DNA of 64,000 nucleotides from Bacillus thuringiensis (GCF_014932895.1 NZ_JACYOF010000001.1:1012480-1076479), one strand, 5' to 3'. Numbered from the stretch's first letter, positions 1 through 8,078 are shown. Program-made: numbers and translations. Notes: generated from the sequence alone by a model not told the origin.

Positions 1-1
1 C

Positions 2-598
2 CAGTATAATCGCTTCGCCCCTCATTTGATGAACGTAGAAAAAGCCGAGTATTGTTCTCGTTTTCTTGAACTCGACAATAATGGTTACACGTGGAAAGAT
101 AAAGTATATGCCACTCTCATTTGCGAATACAACATTACTACTTTAACAGTAGACCAACTGCTGCATGACTACATTACAAATTTTCAACATCATTGTATCC
201 CTTTCCCAAACATGCATAAATTACTTCAACAATTAAAACAACAAAACATTAAAATTGGTATTATTACAAACGGCTTTACTGCATTTCAGATAAACAACCT
301 TCGTGCACTAAACATACATACGTATACAAACACAATTCTCGTTTCAGAAGCGGAAGGAATTAAGAAGCCTCATCCTGAGATTTTCAAACGTGCTTTACAA
401 AAGCTGAATGTAAAAGCAGAAGAATGCCTTTACGTTGGAGATCATCCGGAAAATGATGTACTTGGTTCTGAAAATGTAGGAATTCGTGGCGTTTGGAAGA
501 AAGATTCGTTTTGGGGTGATTTTAAACATTCACATGTCGTGGATGATTTATTAGAAGTGCTTGCGTTTTTAGAGGCGGAGGTAAAAACAATATCATAG
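2..598 (+). CDS. HAD-family hydrolase, 5' end cut by the window edge
   Basis: Haloacid dehalogenase-type phosphatase. The reading frame is open from base 2, so the N-terminus with the catalytic DxDxT motif lies outside the window. What is visible fits HAD motif II (GIITNG, Thr/Ser), motif III (Lys in GIKKPHPEIF) and motif IV (YVGDHPENDVLGS, acidic Mg-binding pair), with a helical cap region before motif II, as in YjjG/5'-nucleotidase-like HADs. The TTG at 26 is an internal codon, not a start. It converges on ytkD, and a long hairpin (701-741) separates the two. The substrate cannot be told from the sequence. Confidence 0.85.
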   Translation, partial: QYNRFAPHLMNVEKAEYCSRFLELDNNGYTWKDKVYATLICEYNITTLTVDQLLHDYITNFQHHCIPFPNMHKLLQQLKQQNIKIGIITNGFTAFQINNLRALNIHTYTNTILVSEAEGIKKPHPEIFKRALQKLNVKAEECLYVGDHPENDVLGSENVGIRGVWKKDSFWGDFKHSHVVDDLLEVLAFLEAEVKTIS

Positions 599-608
599 TA
601 AATGAAAT

Positions 609-698
609 GCTATCGGCGACTTTTTGAATATATCGACCGCAACTCAAAATATATCAGTGATTTTTGCAATATATCGATTTACCGACAAAAAGTTACAA
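609..698 (+). repeat. Dispersed AT-rich repeat, TATCRGYGAT family, copy A (two tandem units)
   Basis: Two degenerate units of about 41 bases, the first starting TATCGGCGACTTTTTGAATA and the second TATCAGTGATTTTTGCAATA followed by TATCGATTTACCGACAAAAA. The same consensus (TATCRGYGATTTTT, AATATATCGAYTTACCGACA) recurs at 10571-10632 on the other strand and at 39492-39566. It sits just beyond the stop codon of the HAD gene, and the other copies also lie beyond gene ends. Confidence 0.7.
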
Positions 699-700
699 AA

Positions 701-741
701 AAGAAATCGGCCACTTTACTTCGTAAAACAGCCGATTTCTT
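701..741. terminator. Hairpin between convergent HAD gene and ytkD
   Basis: Inverted repeat AAGAAATCGGC / GCCGATTTCTT with a 19-base loop. It overlaps the last codons of ytkD and could serve both converging transcripts. No long T run is present, so strength is uncertain. Confidence 0.5.
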
Positions 742-1195
742 CTATATGTTTCATCGTACGCGCTAGTACATCATCGCGCATTATAAAGCTAAATTTTCTA
801 TTCGTTTTAATGTTGTCAGGAATGTCATTTAATAAAACAGACCCTTTCGTTTCTTCGTAATGCGTATGTTCTTCTACCGCACTAATTGTTGCGAAATAAA
901 TGTTTTTAATGATTATTTTGTCTTTTCCAGACACTTTATATTGTCCTAAGTAAGTTAAATCAGAAACTATGCCGCCTGTTTCTTCATGAACTTCTCGAAC
1001 CGCCGCTTCTTCCGGTGTTTCCCCGAGTTCTACTTTACCACCTGGAAATTCAAGACCGCGACGTAAATGATGCGTTAATAACCATTGATCCCCGTACCGG
1101 CATACAACCCAAACATGCTTTGGCTCAGGAGAAAATGGATAACGTTCAAACGATAATTGTACAGTGTTGTGGTAATAATCTTTAAATTTGTACAT
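716..1195 (-). CDS. ytkD: Nudix hydrolase YtkD (8-oxo-dGTPase / RNA 5' pyrophosphohydrolase type)
   Basis: 159 aa with a complete Nudix box at about residues 52-75 (GGKVELGETPEEAAVREVHE then ETGG). YtkD of Bacillus is a nucleoside triphosphate pyrophosphohydrolase that removes oxidised dGTP and is also linked to RNA 5'-end processing; length and N-terminal sequence fit that family. ATG start with an upstream GGGGAG-like site. The gene is single, convergent with the HAD gene; the position near luxS and yidD matches the B. subtilis ytk-ytj-yti region. Confidence 0.88.
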   Translation of the reverse strand: MYKFKDYYHNTVQLSFERYPFSPEPKHVWVVCRYGDQWLLTHHLRRGLEFPGGKVELGETPEEAAVREVHEETGGIVSDLTYLGQYKVSGKDKIIIKNIYFATISAVEEHTHYEETKGSVLLNDIPDNIKTNRKFSFIMRDDVLARTMKHIEEIGCFTK

Positions 1196-1279
1196 GCCAT
1201 TACTCCCCTATTGATGGTTACAAGTTTTTCCTACCACAAATTGTAGCATATTCTCGCTTTTCTGCATAATATTATCCAA

Positions 1280-1597
1280 TTATAATCCATTGATTATTCC
1301 CATTTGCGCGACTAATTCTTTCGTCTCATGATTTCCTAAATCGTAAATCATTTTATATGCTTTTTGTAGTTGTTCATCATATCGATCATTATTCGAATCA
1401 TGGTGATACTCGACGAATGGAACGTGAGAGCGTACGAATGAGCCTAAATCCTCTGTATATGCTTGGTCAAAATGCTCTCTCAATTCTGTAATCTCCTCGT
1501 CATTTGCATAAATCTCAAAATTATACGTATCCGCCGTCTTCACTTGTGAAATTTGACCATTTCCTATTGATATATAATATGTTTTTTTCTTCTCCAT
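1280..1597 (-). CDS. Hypothetical small soluble protein (105 aa)
   Basis: I do not recognise the family. The protein begins MEKKKTYYISIGNGQISQ, is rich in charged residues, has no signal peptide or membrane segment, and ends GNHETKELVAQMGIINGL. The open frame extends 15 codons upstream, but AAGGGTG five to six bases before the ATG at 1597 decides for the shorter start. It diverges from ytzI, whose start is about 80 bases away. Expected to be a cytoplasmic Bacillus-specific protein; function unknown. Confidence 0.75.
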   Translation of the reverse strand: MEKKKTYYISIGNGQISQVKTADTYNFEIYANDEEITELREHFDQAYTEDLGSFVRSHVPFVEYHHDSNNDRYDEQLQKAYKMIYDLGNHETKELVAQMGIINGL

Positions 1598-1680
1598 GTA
1601 ACACCCTTCTTTCATCCTTTTAATTTCTAGTGTTTTCATCAATTACAAAATTATGTAAAATAAAGAAAAGGAGGGATTTC

Positions 1681-1830
1681 ATGTTCAAAATATTAATTAT
1701 CGGTATTATAATCGTCCTAGTCATCCTAGTGCTCTCCGTCATGACGATTAATAAAGGCTACGCATATAAACATTCCGTTGATAAACCAGAAGATAATCCT
1801 TATGCGAAAAATAATAAAGAGAATTCATAA
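1681..1830 (+). CDS. ytzI: YtzI-like small membrane protein (49 aa)
   Basis: ATG preceded by AAAGGAGGG, an almost ideal ribosome site, so this start is preferred to the longer open frame from 1630. The peptide has one N-terminal hydrophobic segment (about residues 3-23, ILIIGIIIVLVILVLSV) and a short polar tail KGYAYKHSVDKPEDNPYAKN, the pattern of the YtzI family. Role unknown. It is followed directly by a truncated DUF3953-like ORF and two intact paralogues. Confidence 0.7.
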   Translation: MFKILIIGIIIVLVILVLSVMTINKGYAYKHSVDKPEDNPYAKNNKENS

Positions 1831-1831
1831 C

Positions 1832-1942
1832 ATGTTTCGTATACTTCGCATCACACTCGCAATCACTGTGATAATTATGTCGGCAATTGGACTATATACA
1901 GATCAAAATAACTTTCTACCTCTTTCGCTACATGTAGAATAA
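1832..1942 (+). pseudogene. Truncated DUF3953-like membrane protein (36 aa)
   Basis: Reads MFRILRITLAITVIIMSAIG then LYTDQNNFLPLSLHVE and stops. The first 25 residues align with the N-termini of the next two genes (MLKTFRIIFALIVIALALSG and MLTNIRIILSAIAFILALFS), but the second membrane segment is missing. No clear ribosome site. Best read as a decayed first member of a tandem family. Confidence 0.55.
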
Positions 1943-2030
1943 AGCGTTAAGTACCCACTGACTATTACCTTTTACGAACTGTTAATAAATTGGAGAATAA
2001 CTTAAAAACACAAAAAAGGTGAGGATTAGT

Positions 2031-2261
2031 ATGCTAAAAACATTTCGCATTATATTCGCTCTTATCGTCATCGCTCTCGCTCTATCCGGAGTGTTTACAA
2101 ATCCGCTTGTTACGATGCCCTATATGCTTATTGCCTTATCTATTATGACTTTCATCATGAGCGCAGAAGAAAAACAGAAACACCAGAAAGTAAATAGTAC
2201 ACTCTCTTTCTTTTCTGGCTTGTTCACCTTAATCGTCGCTATAATTATTTTCTCTCGATAA
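2031..2261 (+). CDS. DUF3953/YczI-like small membrane protein, tandem copy 1
   Basis: 76 aa with three hydrophobic stretches (about residues 5-25, 28-45 and 57-75) and a polar loop EEKQKHQKVNS between the second and third. Layout and spacing match YczI-type DUF3953 proteins of Bacillus, which have no known function. ATG at 2031 is preferred to the GTG at 2019 because AAAAAGGTGAGG lies just before it. It is a paralogue of the gene that follows 27 bases downstream and of the broken copy upstream. Confidence 0.7.
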   Translation: MLKTFRIIFALIVIALALSGVFTNPLVTMPYMLIALSIMTFIMSAEEKQKHQKVNSTLSFFSGLFTLIVAIIIFSR

Positions 2262-2288
2262 CTATCTCTTCCTAATAAGGATGCTTCC

Positions 2289-2564
2289 ATGTTAACAAAT
2301 ATTCGAATCATATTATCTGCTATTGCTTTTATTCTCGCTCTATTTAGCCTCTTTGCACATATTTCTATTCTTTTCCCATACGTATTTATCCTTTTAAGCA
2401 TTACATTTACCATTTGGAATATTGATGAAATACAGCGAAAACAAAAATCGAAAGCTATCTCTTGTTTTATTGTTGCGACAATCACCTTCTTCATTGGATC
2501 TCTGATACACTTCCATAAAACAAGAAGAACAGGGCCGTTGAAAGAATACCACCAAAACAAATAA
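2289..2564 (+). CDS. DUF3953/YczI-like small membrane protein, tandem copy 2
   Basis: 91 aa; membrane segments at about residues 5-24, 28-46 and 57-75, then a basic tail FHKTRRTGPLKEYHQNK not seen in copy 1. ATG start after AAGGATG. Same architecture and similar N-terminus as the neighbouring copy (RIILSAIAFILALFSLF against RIIFALIVIALALSGVF), so the pair arose by duplication. An inverted repeat AAGAGAACC / GGTTCTCTT with a long loop follows the stop. Function unknown. Confidence 0.7.
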   Translation: MLTNIRIILSAIAFILALFSLFAHISILFPYVFILLSITFTIWNIDEIQRKQKSKAISCFIVATITFFIGSLIHFHKTRRTGPLKEYHQNK

Positions 2565-2609
2565 GAGAACCAATAAGTGCTAAACAACACAAATTCGGTT
2601 CTCTTATAA

Positions 2610-2711
2610 CTAATTGTCATCTTCCTCTATAGATGTTTTTAAAGCAAATAGCTTATCCTTCCAAAAGTACAGCCAATTTTGCATATTAACTAATGGTTCT
2701 TGTTTAAGCAT
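2610..2711 (-). CDS. Possible 33-aa ORF or gene fragment
   Basis: ATG at 2711 reading MLKQEPLVNMQNWLYFWKDK then LFALKTSIEEDDN. The frame is open a few codons further upstream to a TGA. A GGGAGG lies 16 bases before the ATG, too far to be convincing. The aromatic, acidic-tailed sequence looks like the C-terminus of a lost protein. Reported as uncertain. Confidence 0.3.
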   Translation of the reverse strand: MLKQEPLVNMQNWLYFWKDKLFALKTSIEEDDN

Positions 2712-2798
2712 ATAACGTGCTTCACATCCTCCCTTTTGACTTCAAAGCCTAAAAGAATATAGAGTGGAAAACATTGTGTTTAGATTGTTTCCTCTTAA

Positions 2799-3035
2799 TT
2801 AATTACCGTAATTTCCAGAAAACTGTTTTACTACAGCTTTTACTTCCTCTAATTTTTCTGGTTTTAGTAGACTAATCATTTTAGGAATAAATTGCTCAAT
2901 ATCCTCTTTTGAGAACGTACCTTCATTTTGTTTCTTAAAGTTTTCTGTAAGTATTGCTTTTGCTTCATTCTGCTTATCTTCTTGAACTCTTTGTAAAATA
3001 AAGTTTAAAAACATTTCTTGTCCTTGCTTGTCCAT
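2799..3035 (-). CDS. Hypothetical 78-aa protein under a palindrome-containing promoter
   Basis: Family not recognised. Soluble and charged (MDKQGQEMFLNFILQRVQED), predicted mostly helical, no signal peptide or cysteine. The ATG follows TAGGAGGTAAAAGG, a strong ribosome site. Upstream lies a consensus sigma-A promoter whose 16-base spacer is part of a 20-bp palindrome (see 3087-3114), so expression is probably held by a repressor. The gene stands alone between the DUF3953 genes and luxS. Confidence 0.75.
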   Translation of the reverse strand: MDKQGQEMFLNFILQRVQEDKQNEAKAILTENFKKQNEGTFSKEDIEQFIPKMISLLKPEKLEEVKAVVKQFSGNYGN

Positions 3036-3086
3036 TCCTTTTACCTCCTAATGAAACTAAAAATAACACCATTTGGTTTCGTTTTC

Positions 3087-3114
3087 ATTATAACACCTAA
3101 AGGTGTTATGTCAA
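3087..3114 (-). promoter_or_regulatory. Sigma-A promoter with embedded 20-bp operator palindrome
   Basis: On the minus strand: TTGACA (3114-3109), 16 bases, TATAAT (3092-3087). Between and overlapping them is ATAACACCTTTAGGTGTTAT (3090-3109), a 9-2-9 perfect inverted repeat. A further half-site GGTGTTAT lies just downstream (3062-3069 region), and an 11-bp inverted repeat AATGAAACTAA / TTAGTTTCATT (3050-3060, 3118-3128) brackets the whole promoter. It drives the 78-aa gene. Confidence 0.8.
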
Positions 3115-3218
3115 ATGTTAGTTTCATTTCGTTTTCCAATAATCTCACATCAATATTCTTTCCCAATTATATGTTGGCTACAGGCACGTTCATTTAACAA
3201 CAATAGGAATGTATCAAT

Positions 3219-3249
3219 AAAAAAACTGCCCTTTCACAGGCAGTTTTTT
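3219..3249 (-). terminator. Rho-independent terminator of luxS
   Basis: AAAAACTGCC / GGCAGTTTTTT with an 8-base loop, five bases beyond the luxS stop, T run on the minus strand. Confidence 0.85.
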
Positions 3250-3253
3250 CACT

Positions 3254-3727
3254 TTATCCAAATACTTTTTCAAGTTCGTCTTTATCTTGGCTTAACCAGA
3301 AGTTCATTAAGCGTTTTGCTCCTTCTAAATCGTGAAGCTTCGCTTGGCCACACTGTGTTTCATTTGCAGCTGGGATTTCCGTAATTTGAACCGCATCTTT
3401 TAATGTTAGTTCTAATAAATCAATAATTTCTCGAACTGTCGGTGTTCCGCTTACAACAAGATAGTATCCCGTTTGGCAGCCCATCGGTGAAATATCGATA
3501 ATATCGAAATGCGGATAACGATCAATATATTTACGTAAATTAAATGCTAATAAATGTTCTAACGTATGAATAACATCTGGCTTCATTGCTTGTTTATTCG
3601 GTTGGCAAAAACGAATATCGAATTTATTTACAATACCGTCGCTACCTACATTGTGAACTCCACAATGTCTTACATAAGGTGCCTTTACAATCGTATGGTC
3701 TAATTCAAAGCTTTCTACTGATGGCAT
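3254..3727 (-). CDS. luxS: S-ribosylhomocysteine lyase (AI-2 synthesis)
   Basis: 157 aa, the usual LuxS length. It cleaves S-ribosylhomocysteine to homocysteine and DPD, the AI-2 precursor, in the activated methyl cycle. Metal ligands His54 and His58 (HTLEH) and Cys126 (TQCG), with catalytic Glu57 and Cys84 (PMGCQTGYY), are all present. ATG after GGGAGAGATG. It is monocistronic with its own terminator; the leader carries a strong inverted repeat (3755-3784). Confidence 0.97.
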
Positions 3728-3754
3728 ACAACATCTCTCCCGCTTTTAATTTAA

Positions 3755-3784
3755 TTCCGTTATATCCAATATGATATAACGGAA
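3755..3784. promoter_or_regulatory. Perfect 12-bp inverted repeat upstream of luxS
   Basis: TTCCGTTATATC, six bases, GATATAACGGAA. It lies 28 bases before the luxS start and about 70 before yidD, without a T run on either side, so it looks more like an operator or leader hairpin than a terminator. Confidence 0.55.
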
Positions 3785-3855
3785 ATTCACATTAGTAAAG
3801 TATTATGTACAGTCGTGCTATAATACTTTAAGATTATGCTGAAAAGGAGACCATT

Positions 3856-4092
3856 ATGAAACAGATTTTTATCGGTATTATACGCTTTTATCAAAAGTTC
3901 ATTTCTCCGATGACACCACCAACGTGCCGCTTTTATCCGACTTGTTCTCATTACGGATTAGAGGCGTTTCAAAAACATGGTGCACTCAAAGGTTTTTGGC
4001 TAACCTGTAAGCGTATATTAAAATGTCACCCTTTCCACCCAGGAGGATTTGATCCTGTCCCAGATAAAAAGGATGACAAAGTAAATTCTTAA
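3856..4092 (+). CDS. yidD: Membrane protein insertion efficiency factor YidD
   Basis: 78 aa. The family signature is intact: [20 protein letters not shown], then [10 protein letters not shown], and [19 protein letters not shown] with conserved cysteines. YidD is a membrane-associated helper of YidC-dependent insertion; B. subtilis calls this orthologue ytjA. ATG after AAAAGGAGA; TATAAT at 3823-3828 is a likely -10. Its stop overlaps the stop of the convergent carbonic anhydrase gene by four bases. Confidence 0.93.
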   Translation: MKQIFIGIIRFYQKFISPMTPPTCRFYPTCSHYGLEAFQKHGALKGFWLTCKRILKCHPFHPGGFDPVPDKKDDKVNS

Positions 4093-4652
4093 CCTTCGTA
4101 ACCATTCACAACTAAATCTAATTTTCCTGTGTCAGGATCTATAACAAGACCGTGAACAGGTACTTCTCCTGGAAGTAACGGATGGTTGCGAAGTATTGAT
4201 ACGCTATGTTCTACACTTTCTTCTACACTAGAGAACCCTTGTAGGAATCTTTCTAAATCGATTCCAGAATAACGAAGTGTATCTAATTTCTCTTCTGTTA
4301 CACCGCGCTCTTTCATCTTCTCAATCGTACTGCTTGCTTGAATTTTTGCCATACCACAATCATGGTGACCAACTACACAAACTTCATCGGCACCAAGTTC
4401 GTATACAGCAACTAAAATACTACGCATAATACTTCCGAATGGATGTGAAATAACAGCGCCTGCTACTTTAATAATTTTCACATCACCGTTACGCATATTC
4501 ATCGCTTTCGGTAATAATTCAACAAGACGAGTATCCATACAAGAAATAATCACCATTTTTTTATTTGGAAATTTTCCTGTTTCATACTCTTCATATTTCT
4601 TCTCTTCAACAAATTTTTCATTGTACTGCAAAATCTCTTCTAATGACTTCAT
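4089..4652 (-). CDS. Beta-class carbonic anhydrase
   Basis: 187 aa cytoplasmic zinc enzyme interconverting CO2 and bicarbonate. Zinc ligands Cys38, His96 and Cys99 are visible (ISCMDTR and VGHHDCGM), as is the Asp40-Arg42 dyad. Length and motifs match the YtiB-type beta carbonic anhydrases found next to ytjA/yidD in Bacillus. Good AAGAGGG site before the ATG. It converges on yidD with a 4-base overlap. Confidence 0.92.
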   Translation of the reverse strand: MKSLEEILQYNEKFVEEKKYEEYETGKFPNKKMVIISCMDTRLVELLPKAMNMRNGDVKIIKVAGAVISHPFGSIMRSILVAVYELGADEVCVVGHHDCGMAKIQASSTIEKMKERGVTEEKLDTLRYSGIDLERFLQGFSSVEESVEHSVSILRNHPLLPGEVPVHGLVIDPDTGKLDLVVNGYEG

Positions 4653-4876
4653 AGTAAAGAACCCTCTTTTCTCTCATTTACACTACATAAATAGTGTATC
4701 AAAATATGAAAAACTCAAAAAGGATATTGTTTTATTATAAAAGCAATATATTTTCAGATAACCGACATAATTCTTTCAAAATATACACACAGCTTTGTAA
4801 CAAGTCTCACATACTTTATTCCTATTTTCACTATAAACTAACTGTAGATAATGTAAAAAAGGAGTGAATCTTTATT

Positions 4877-6226
4877 ATGTCCGACGTTCTGTTACTGAGT
4901 CGTTTTCAATTTGCAATTACTGTTTTTTATCATTTTTTATTTGTACCTTTGACAATCGGACTTGTTATTTTAGTAGCGTGTATGGAGACTCAATACGCCC
5001 GCACATTGAATCCAACATACCGCAAAATGGCAAATTTCTGGGGTAAATTATTTACAATTAACTTCGTAATGGGGATTATAACCGGGATTACGATGGAGTT
5101 CCAATTCGGAACAAACTGGTCTGAGTACTCCAAATATATGGGAGATATTTTCGGATCACCTCTCGCAATCGAAGCACTCGTTGCCTTTTTCTTAGAATCT
5201 ACTTTCATGGGAATATGGTTATTTGGTAAGGACAAAATTTCACCAAAATTCCGCGCTTTCTGTATGTGGATGGTGGCACTTGGAACAAATATTTCCGCAC
5301 TTTGGATCATTACAGCAAACGGCTTTATGCAAAATCCTGTTGGGTATGTAGTACGCAATGGCCGTGCTGAATTAAATGATTTCTGGGCACTTATCACAAA
5401 CCCATACGCTTGGAACATGTTTTTCCATACTGTTATTAGTTGTTATATCGTTGGTGCTTTATTCGTTATGGCAATTAGTGCCTATCATTTATTACGTAAA
5501 AATGACGTTGATTTCTTCAAGAAATCATTTAAGTTTGGTTTAATGTTAGGCTTATTCGCCGCAACAATTACACCTTTTATGGGTCACCAATCTGGTGTAT
5601 CAGCAGCTAAATATCAACCAGCAAAAGGTGCTGCGATGGAAGCTGTTTGGGAAACTGGAAAAGGACAAGGCTTCTCGATTGTTCAAATTCCTGATGTGAA
5701 AAACGAAAAGAACTTTGAATTCCTTACTATTCCGAAACTCGGAAGTTTCTTCTATACAAACTCATTTGATGGAGAAATTGTTGGTTTAAAAGATATTCCG
5801 AAAGATGAACGACCAAATGTTAACCTCGTGTATTATAGCTTCCGCTTAATGGTTGCACTTGGTATGTTCTTTATGGCATTAACTTGGTACGGCTTCTATT
5901 TAAAACGAAAAGGAAAACTAGAAAACTCAAAACGTTATTTGAAATTAACAATGTGGTCTGTATTACTTCCGTATATCGCGATTAATGCTGGCTGGATCGT
6001 TGCCGAAGCAGGTCGCCAACCATGGACAGTATATAAATTGATGCGTACAGCTGAATCTGTATCACCAATATCCGTTCCACAAATTTGGTTCTCACTAATT
6101 AGTTTAGTATTGTTCTATACTTTACTTTTAATCGCAGACGTATACTTAATGCTGAAGTTCGCGAAAAAAGGACCAGCAGCATTAGAAGAACATGCTACTG
6201 AGGGAGGTGCAGCTCATGTCTCATGA
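4877..6226 (+). CDS. cydA: Cytochrome bd quinol oxidase subunit I
   Basis: 449 aa integral membrane protein carrying the haems of cytochrome bd. Haem-ligand context FYHFLFVPLTIG near residue 19 and FFHTVISCYIVGA near 180 are present; the quinol-binding loop is short, as in Bacillus-type enzymes. The start follows AAAAGGAGTG. By position beside yidD and the carbonic anhydrase gene this could be the orthologue of B. subtilis ythA, a second bd-type oxidase, rather than of cydA proper; sequence alone does not settle it. It overlaps cydB by 11 bases. Confidence 0.93.
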   Translation: MSDVLLLSRFQFAITVFYHFLFVPLTIGLVILVACMETQYARTLNPTYRKMANFWGKLFTINFVMGIITGITMEFQFGTNWSEYSKYMGDIFGSPLAIEALVAFFLESTFMGIWLFGKDKISPKFRAFCMWMVALGTNISALWIITANGFMQNPVGYVVRNGRAELNDFWALITNPYAWNMFFHTVISCYIVGALFVMAISAYHLLRKNDVDFFKKSFKFGLMLGLFAATITPFMGHQSGVSAAKYQPAKGAAMEAVWETGKGQGFSIVQIPDVKNEKNFEFLTIPKLGSFFYTNSFDGEIVGLKDIPKDERPNVNLVYYSFRLMVALGMFFMALTWYGFYLKRKGKLENSKRYLKLTMWSVLLPYIAINAGWIVAEAGRQPWTVYKLMRTAESVSPISVPQIWFSLISLVLFYTLLLIADVYLMLKFAKKGPAALEEHATEGGAAHVS

Positions 6227-7244
6227 TATGCTTGCAATCATCTGGTTCGGTTTATGGGGCGTGATTTGGACAGTATACTTCATTCTTGATGGGTATGCAC
6301 TTGGTAACGGAATGATTTTTCCTTTCGTTACGAAAGATCGCCAAGAACGAAACCAATTACAAGAAGCAATTGGACCATTTTGGGGCGGTAATGAAGTATG
6401 GTTAATTACAGCTGGTGGTGCAACATTTGCTGCCTTCCCAGTCACATATGCAAATATGTTTAGTTATTTATATACACCACTATTTTTAGTATTACTTGCA
6501 CTATTTGCCCGTGCCGCTGGACTTGAATTCATGCATAAAGATGATTCACCAATTTGGCAAAAAACTTGTAAATGGGCATTTGCTATCGGTAGTTTCTTAA
6601 TCGCCTTCTTATTCGGTGTTACATTCGCTAACCTGTATTACGGGCTGCAAATCGGCAAAGACGGCTATGAAGGAACGTTACTTAGCTTACTAAACCATTA
6701 CGGTATTTTAGGTGGTCTTTTCTTCACTGCTATATTCGTCGTATCTGGTGCTCTTTGGGTTATGATTAAAACGACTGGTGAAGTATCTGATCGTGCTTAT
6801 AAAATCGCAAGACCATTTTCAATGGCAGCTGCTATCATTTTAGCTATCTTCTATGTAGCAACTGCTAATCGTACAAACTTATTCCAAAACTTCACGGAAT
6901 ATCCGGTACTATTCATTCTTCCAGTACTTGCAATGTTAATGAGTGTACTCGCACTTATTATGGTGTACAAACATAAAATCGGCCTTGCGTTCACATTCGT
7001 TTGCTTAACAATCGCAATGTTTATGACAACTGGCTTTGCAGGTATGTTCCCAAGAATGTTACCATCTCGCATTAACGATGCATACAGCACAACGTTATAC
7101 AACGCAGCTGGTAGTCAATTAAACTTAAAAATTATGTTCTTCGTTGCAATGGTTATGGTTCCAGTCGTTATTGGATATCAACTTTGGAGCTACAGTATCT
7201 TTAAAAATAAAATTCATAAAGACTCTGCTAAAGGATATCACTAA
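6216..7244 (+). CDS. cydB: Cytochrome bd oxidase subunit II
   Basis: 342 aa, eight or nine membrane helices, beginning MSHDMLAIIWFGLWGVIWTV with the CydB features DGYALGNGM and GPFWGGNEVWLI. GAGGGAGG seven bases before the ATG at 6216 sets the start, 24 bases inside the longer open frame. It forms the heterodimer with CydA; no cydCD genes follow here, so haem assembly factors are elsewhere. A terminator follows the stop. Confidence 0.94.
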   Translation: MSHDMLAIIWFGLWGVIWTVYFILDGYALGNGMIFPFVTKDRQERNQLQEAIGPFWGGNEVWLITAGGATFAAFPVTYANMFSYLYTPLFLVLLALFARAAGLEFMHKDDSPIWQKTCKWAFAIGSFLIAFLFGVTFANLYYGLQIGKDGYEGTLLSLLNHYGILGGLFFTAIFVVSGALWVMIKTTGEVSDRAYKIARPFSMAAAIILAIFYVATANRTNLFQNFTEYPVLFILPVLAMLMSVLALIMVYKHKIGLAFTFVCLTIAMFMTTGFAGMFPRMLPSRINDAYSTTLYNAAGSQLNLKIMFFVAMVMVPVVIGYQLWSYSIFKNKIHKDSAKGYH

Positions 7245-7246
7245 AA

Positions 7247-7281
7247 TAAAAAAAGACACTTCGTTTGAAGTGTCTTTTTTA
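7247..7281 (+). terminator. Terminator of cydAB
   Basis: AAAAAGACACTTC / GAAGTGTCTTTTTT directly after the cydB stop. Confidence 0.9.
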
Positions 7282-7411
7282 TACGTATGATTTTCGATAA
7301 GATGTTATATTTCTAATCTAACAACTATAATACAGAAGAATCACTAACAGCTCTCAGCTAAATTGTATCACACAACAAATACACCACTTCATGCAATTTT
7401 GCATCTGAAGA

Positions 7412-7627
7412 TTATAGCGTAGATTGAATTACTTGATCATACACATCGTTATCTCCTATATCTGCTGTACTAATACCACTGAATGTTCTCACATTAAATC
7501 CAGTATTTGATGACCCCGATCCATTATAAGCTTTCGTCTTTTCAATCGGTTGCACGTTATATTTATCCCCTAAATTAATCGTTCCATTGCAGTTTTCAAC
7601 AATAACACCTTCAACAACTGCTGGCAT
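7412..7627 (-). CDS. GerPF/GerPA-type spore germination protein
   Basis: 71 aa. MPAVVEGVIVENCNGTINLG followed by DKYNVQPIEKTKAYNGSGSSNTGFNV matches the GerPA/GerPF family, small coat-associated proteins that let germinants through the spore coat. The frame extends six codons upstream, but GTAGGTGA before the ATG at 7627 fixes the start. It stands alone, away from a gerPABCDEF operon, so it is a paralogue. Expression late in the mother cell is expected from the family. Confidence 0.85.
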   Translation of the reverse strand: MPAVVEGVIVENCNGTINLGDKYNVQPIEKTKAYNGSGSSNTGFNVRTFSGISTADIGDNDVYDQVIQSTL

Positions 7628-7696
7628 TTTGTCACCTACTTTCATTTTATTACTTTCATTTTATGAAAATCACCTAAAAAATAGCATGTGTAAATA

Positions 7697-7726
7697 AGAA
7701 AAAGCACTCAGATGAGTGCTTTTTCT
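7697..7726. terminator. Orphan terminator-like hairpin
   Basis: AGAAAAAGCACTC, four bases, GAGTGCTTTTTCT. It has A/T tracts on both sides, but no gene ends into it: the nearest gene is the start of the gerPF-like gene. Confidence 0.6.
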
Positions 7727-7743
7727 CTAAGCATGAATGGCAA

Positions 7744-7792
7744 GTTTGGAGACAGTTGACTTCTTCAAAATTTTATTAGGGGTAATATTTTG
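7744..7792 (+). repeat. Degenerate partial copy of the 50541-50685 repeat
   Basis: TTTGGAGACAGTTGACTTCT then a spaced TTAGGGGT corresponds to TTTGGGAGACAGCCAACTTC and GAACCCCTAA-like ends at 50625-50680. Match is partial. Confidence 0.4.
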
Positions 7793-7873
7793 AAAAAGAA
7801 AGCCTTTCATATGTAGCTTAGCATCACTGGAATATATAGTAAATTGATAATATTTATGCGGAAGATTGCTAAT

Positions 7874-7928
7874 GTTTAGTATAGATATTTTCCACTATGT
7901 TAACAGTGAAAATACATCTACACTAAAC
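7874..7928. repeat. 55-base imperfect palindrome
   Basis: Outer arms GTTTAGTATAGAT / ATCTACACTAAAC with inner arms ATTTTCCACT / AGTGAAAAT and GTTAAC at the centre. No gene is attached. It could be a folded non-coding RNA, a miniature element or an operator relic. Confidence 0.45.
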
Positions 7929-8078
7929 AACAAAAAGGTGCCTTCAAAGAAGACACCTTCACACTTTTCATAAACAGACACTATAAAACAGAATTATTTA
8001 TTGTTATACGATTGTTAGATACAAAAAAGTAGAGGGAAGTGTTTGTACAAAATTCTGCTTTATAAAGTCTGTCTACAA

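Noticed and set aside
2120-2620. 166-aa open frame on the minus strand
   Set aside because: Lies over two well-supported plus-strand membrane genes with ribosome sites; composition is what the antisense of hydrophobic codons gives.
4653-4876. Rex-like or ResD-like site before cydA
   Set aside because: TTTGTAACAAG and CACATACTTT fragments do not make a palindrome of the needed form.
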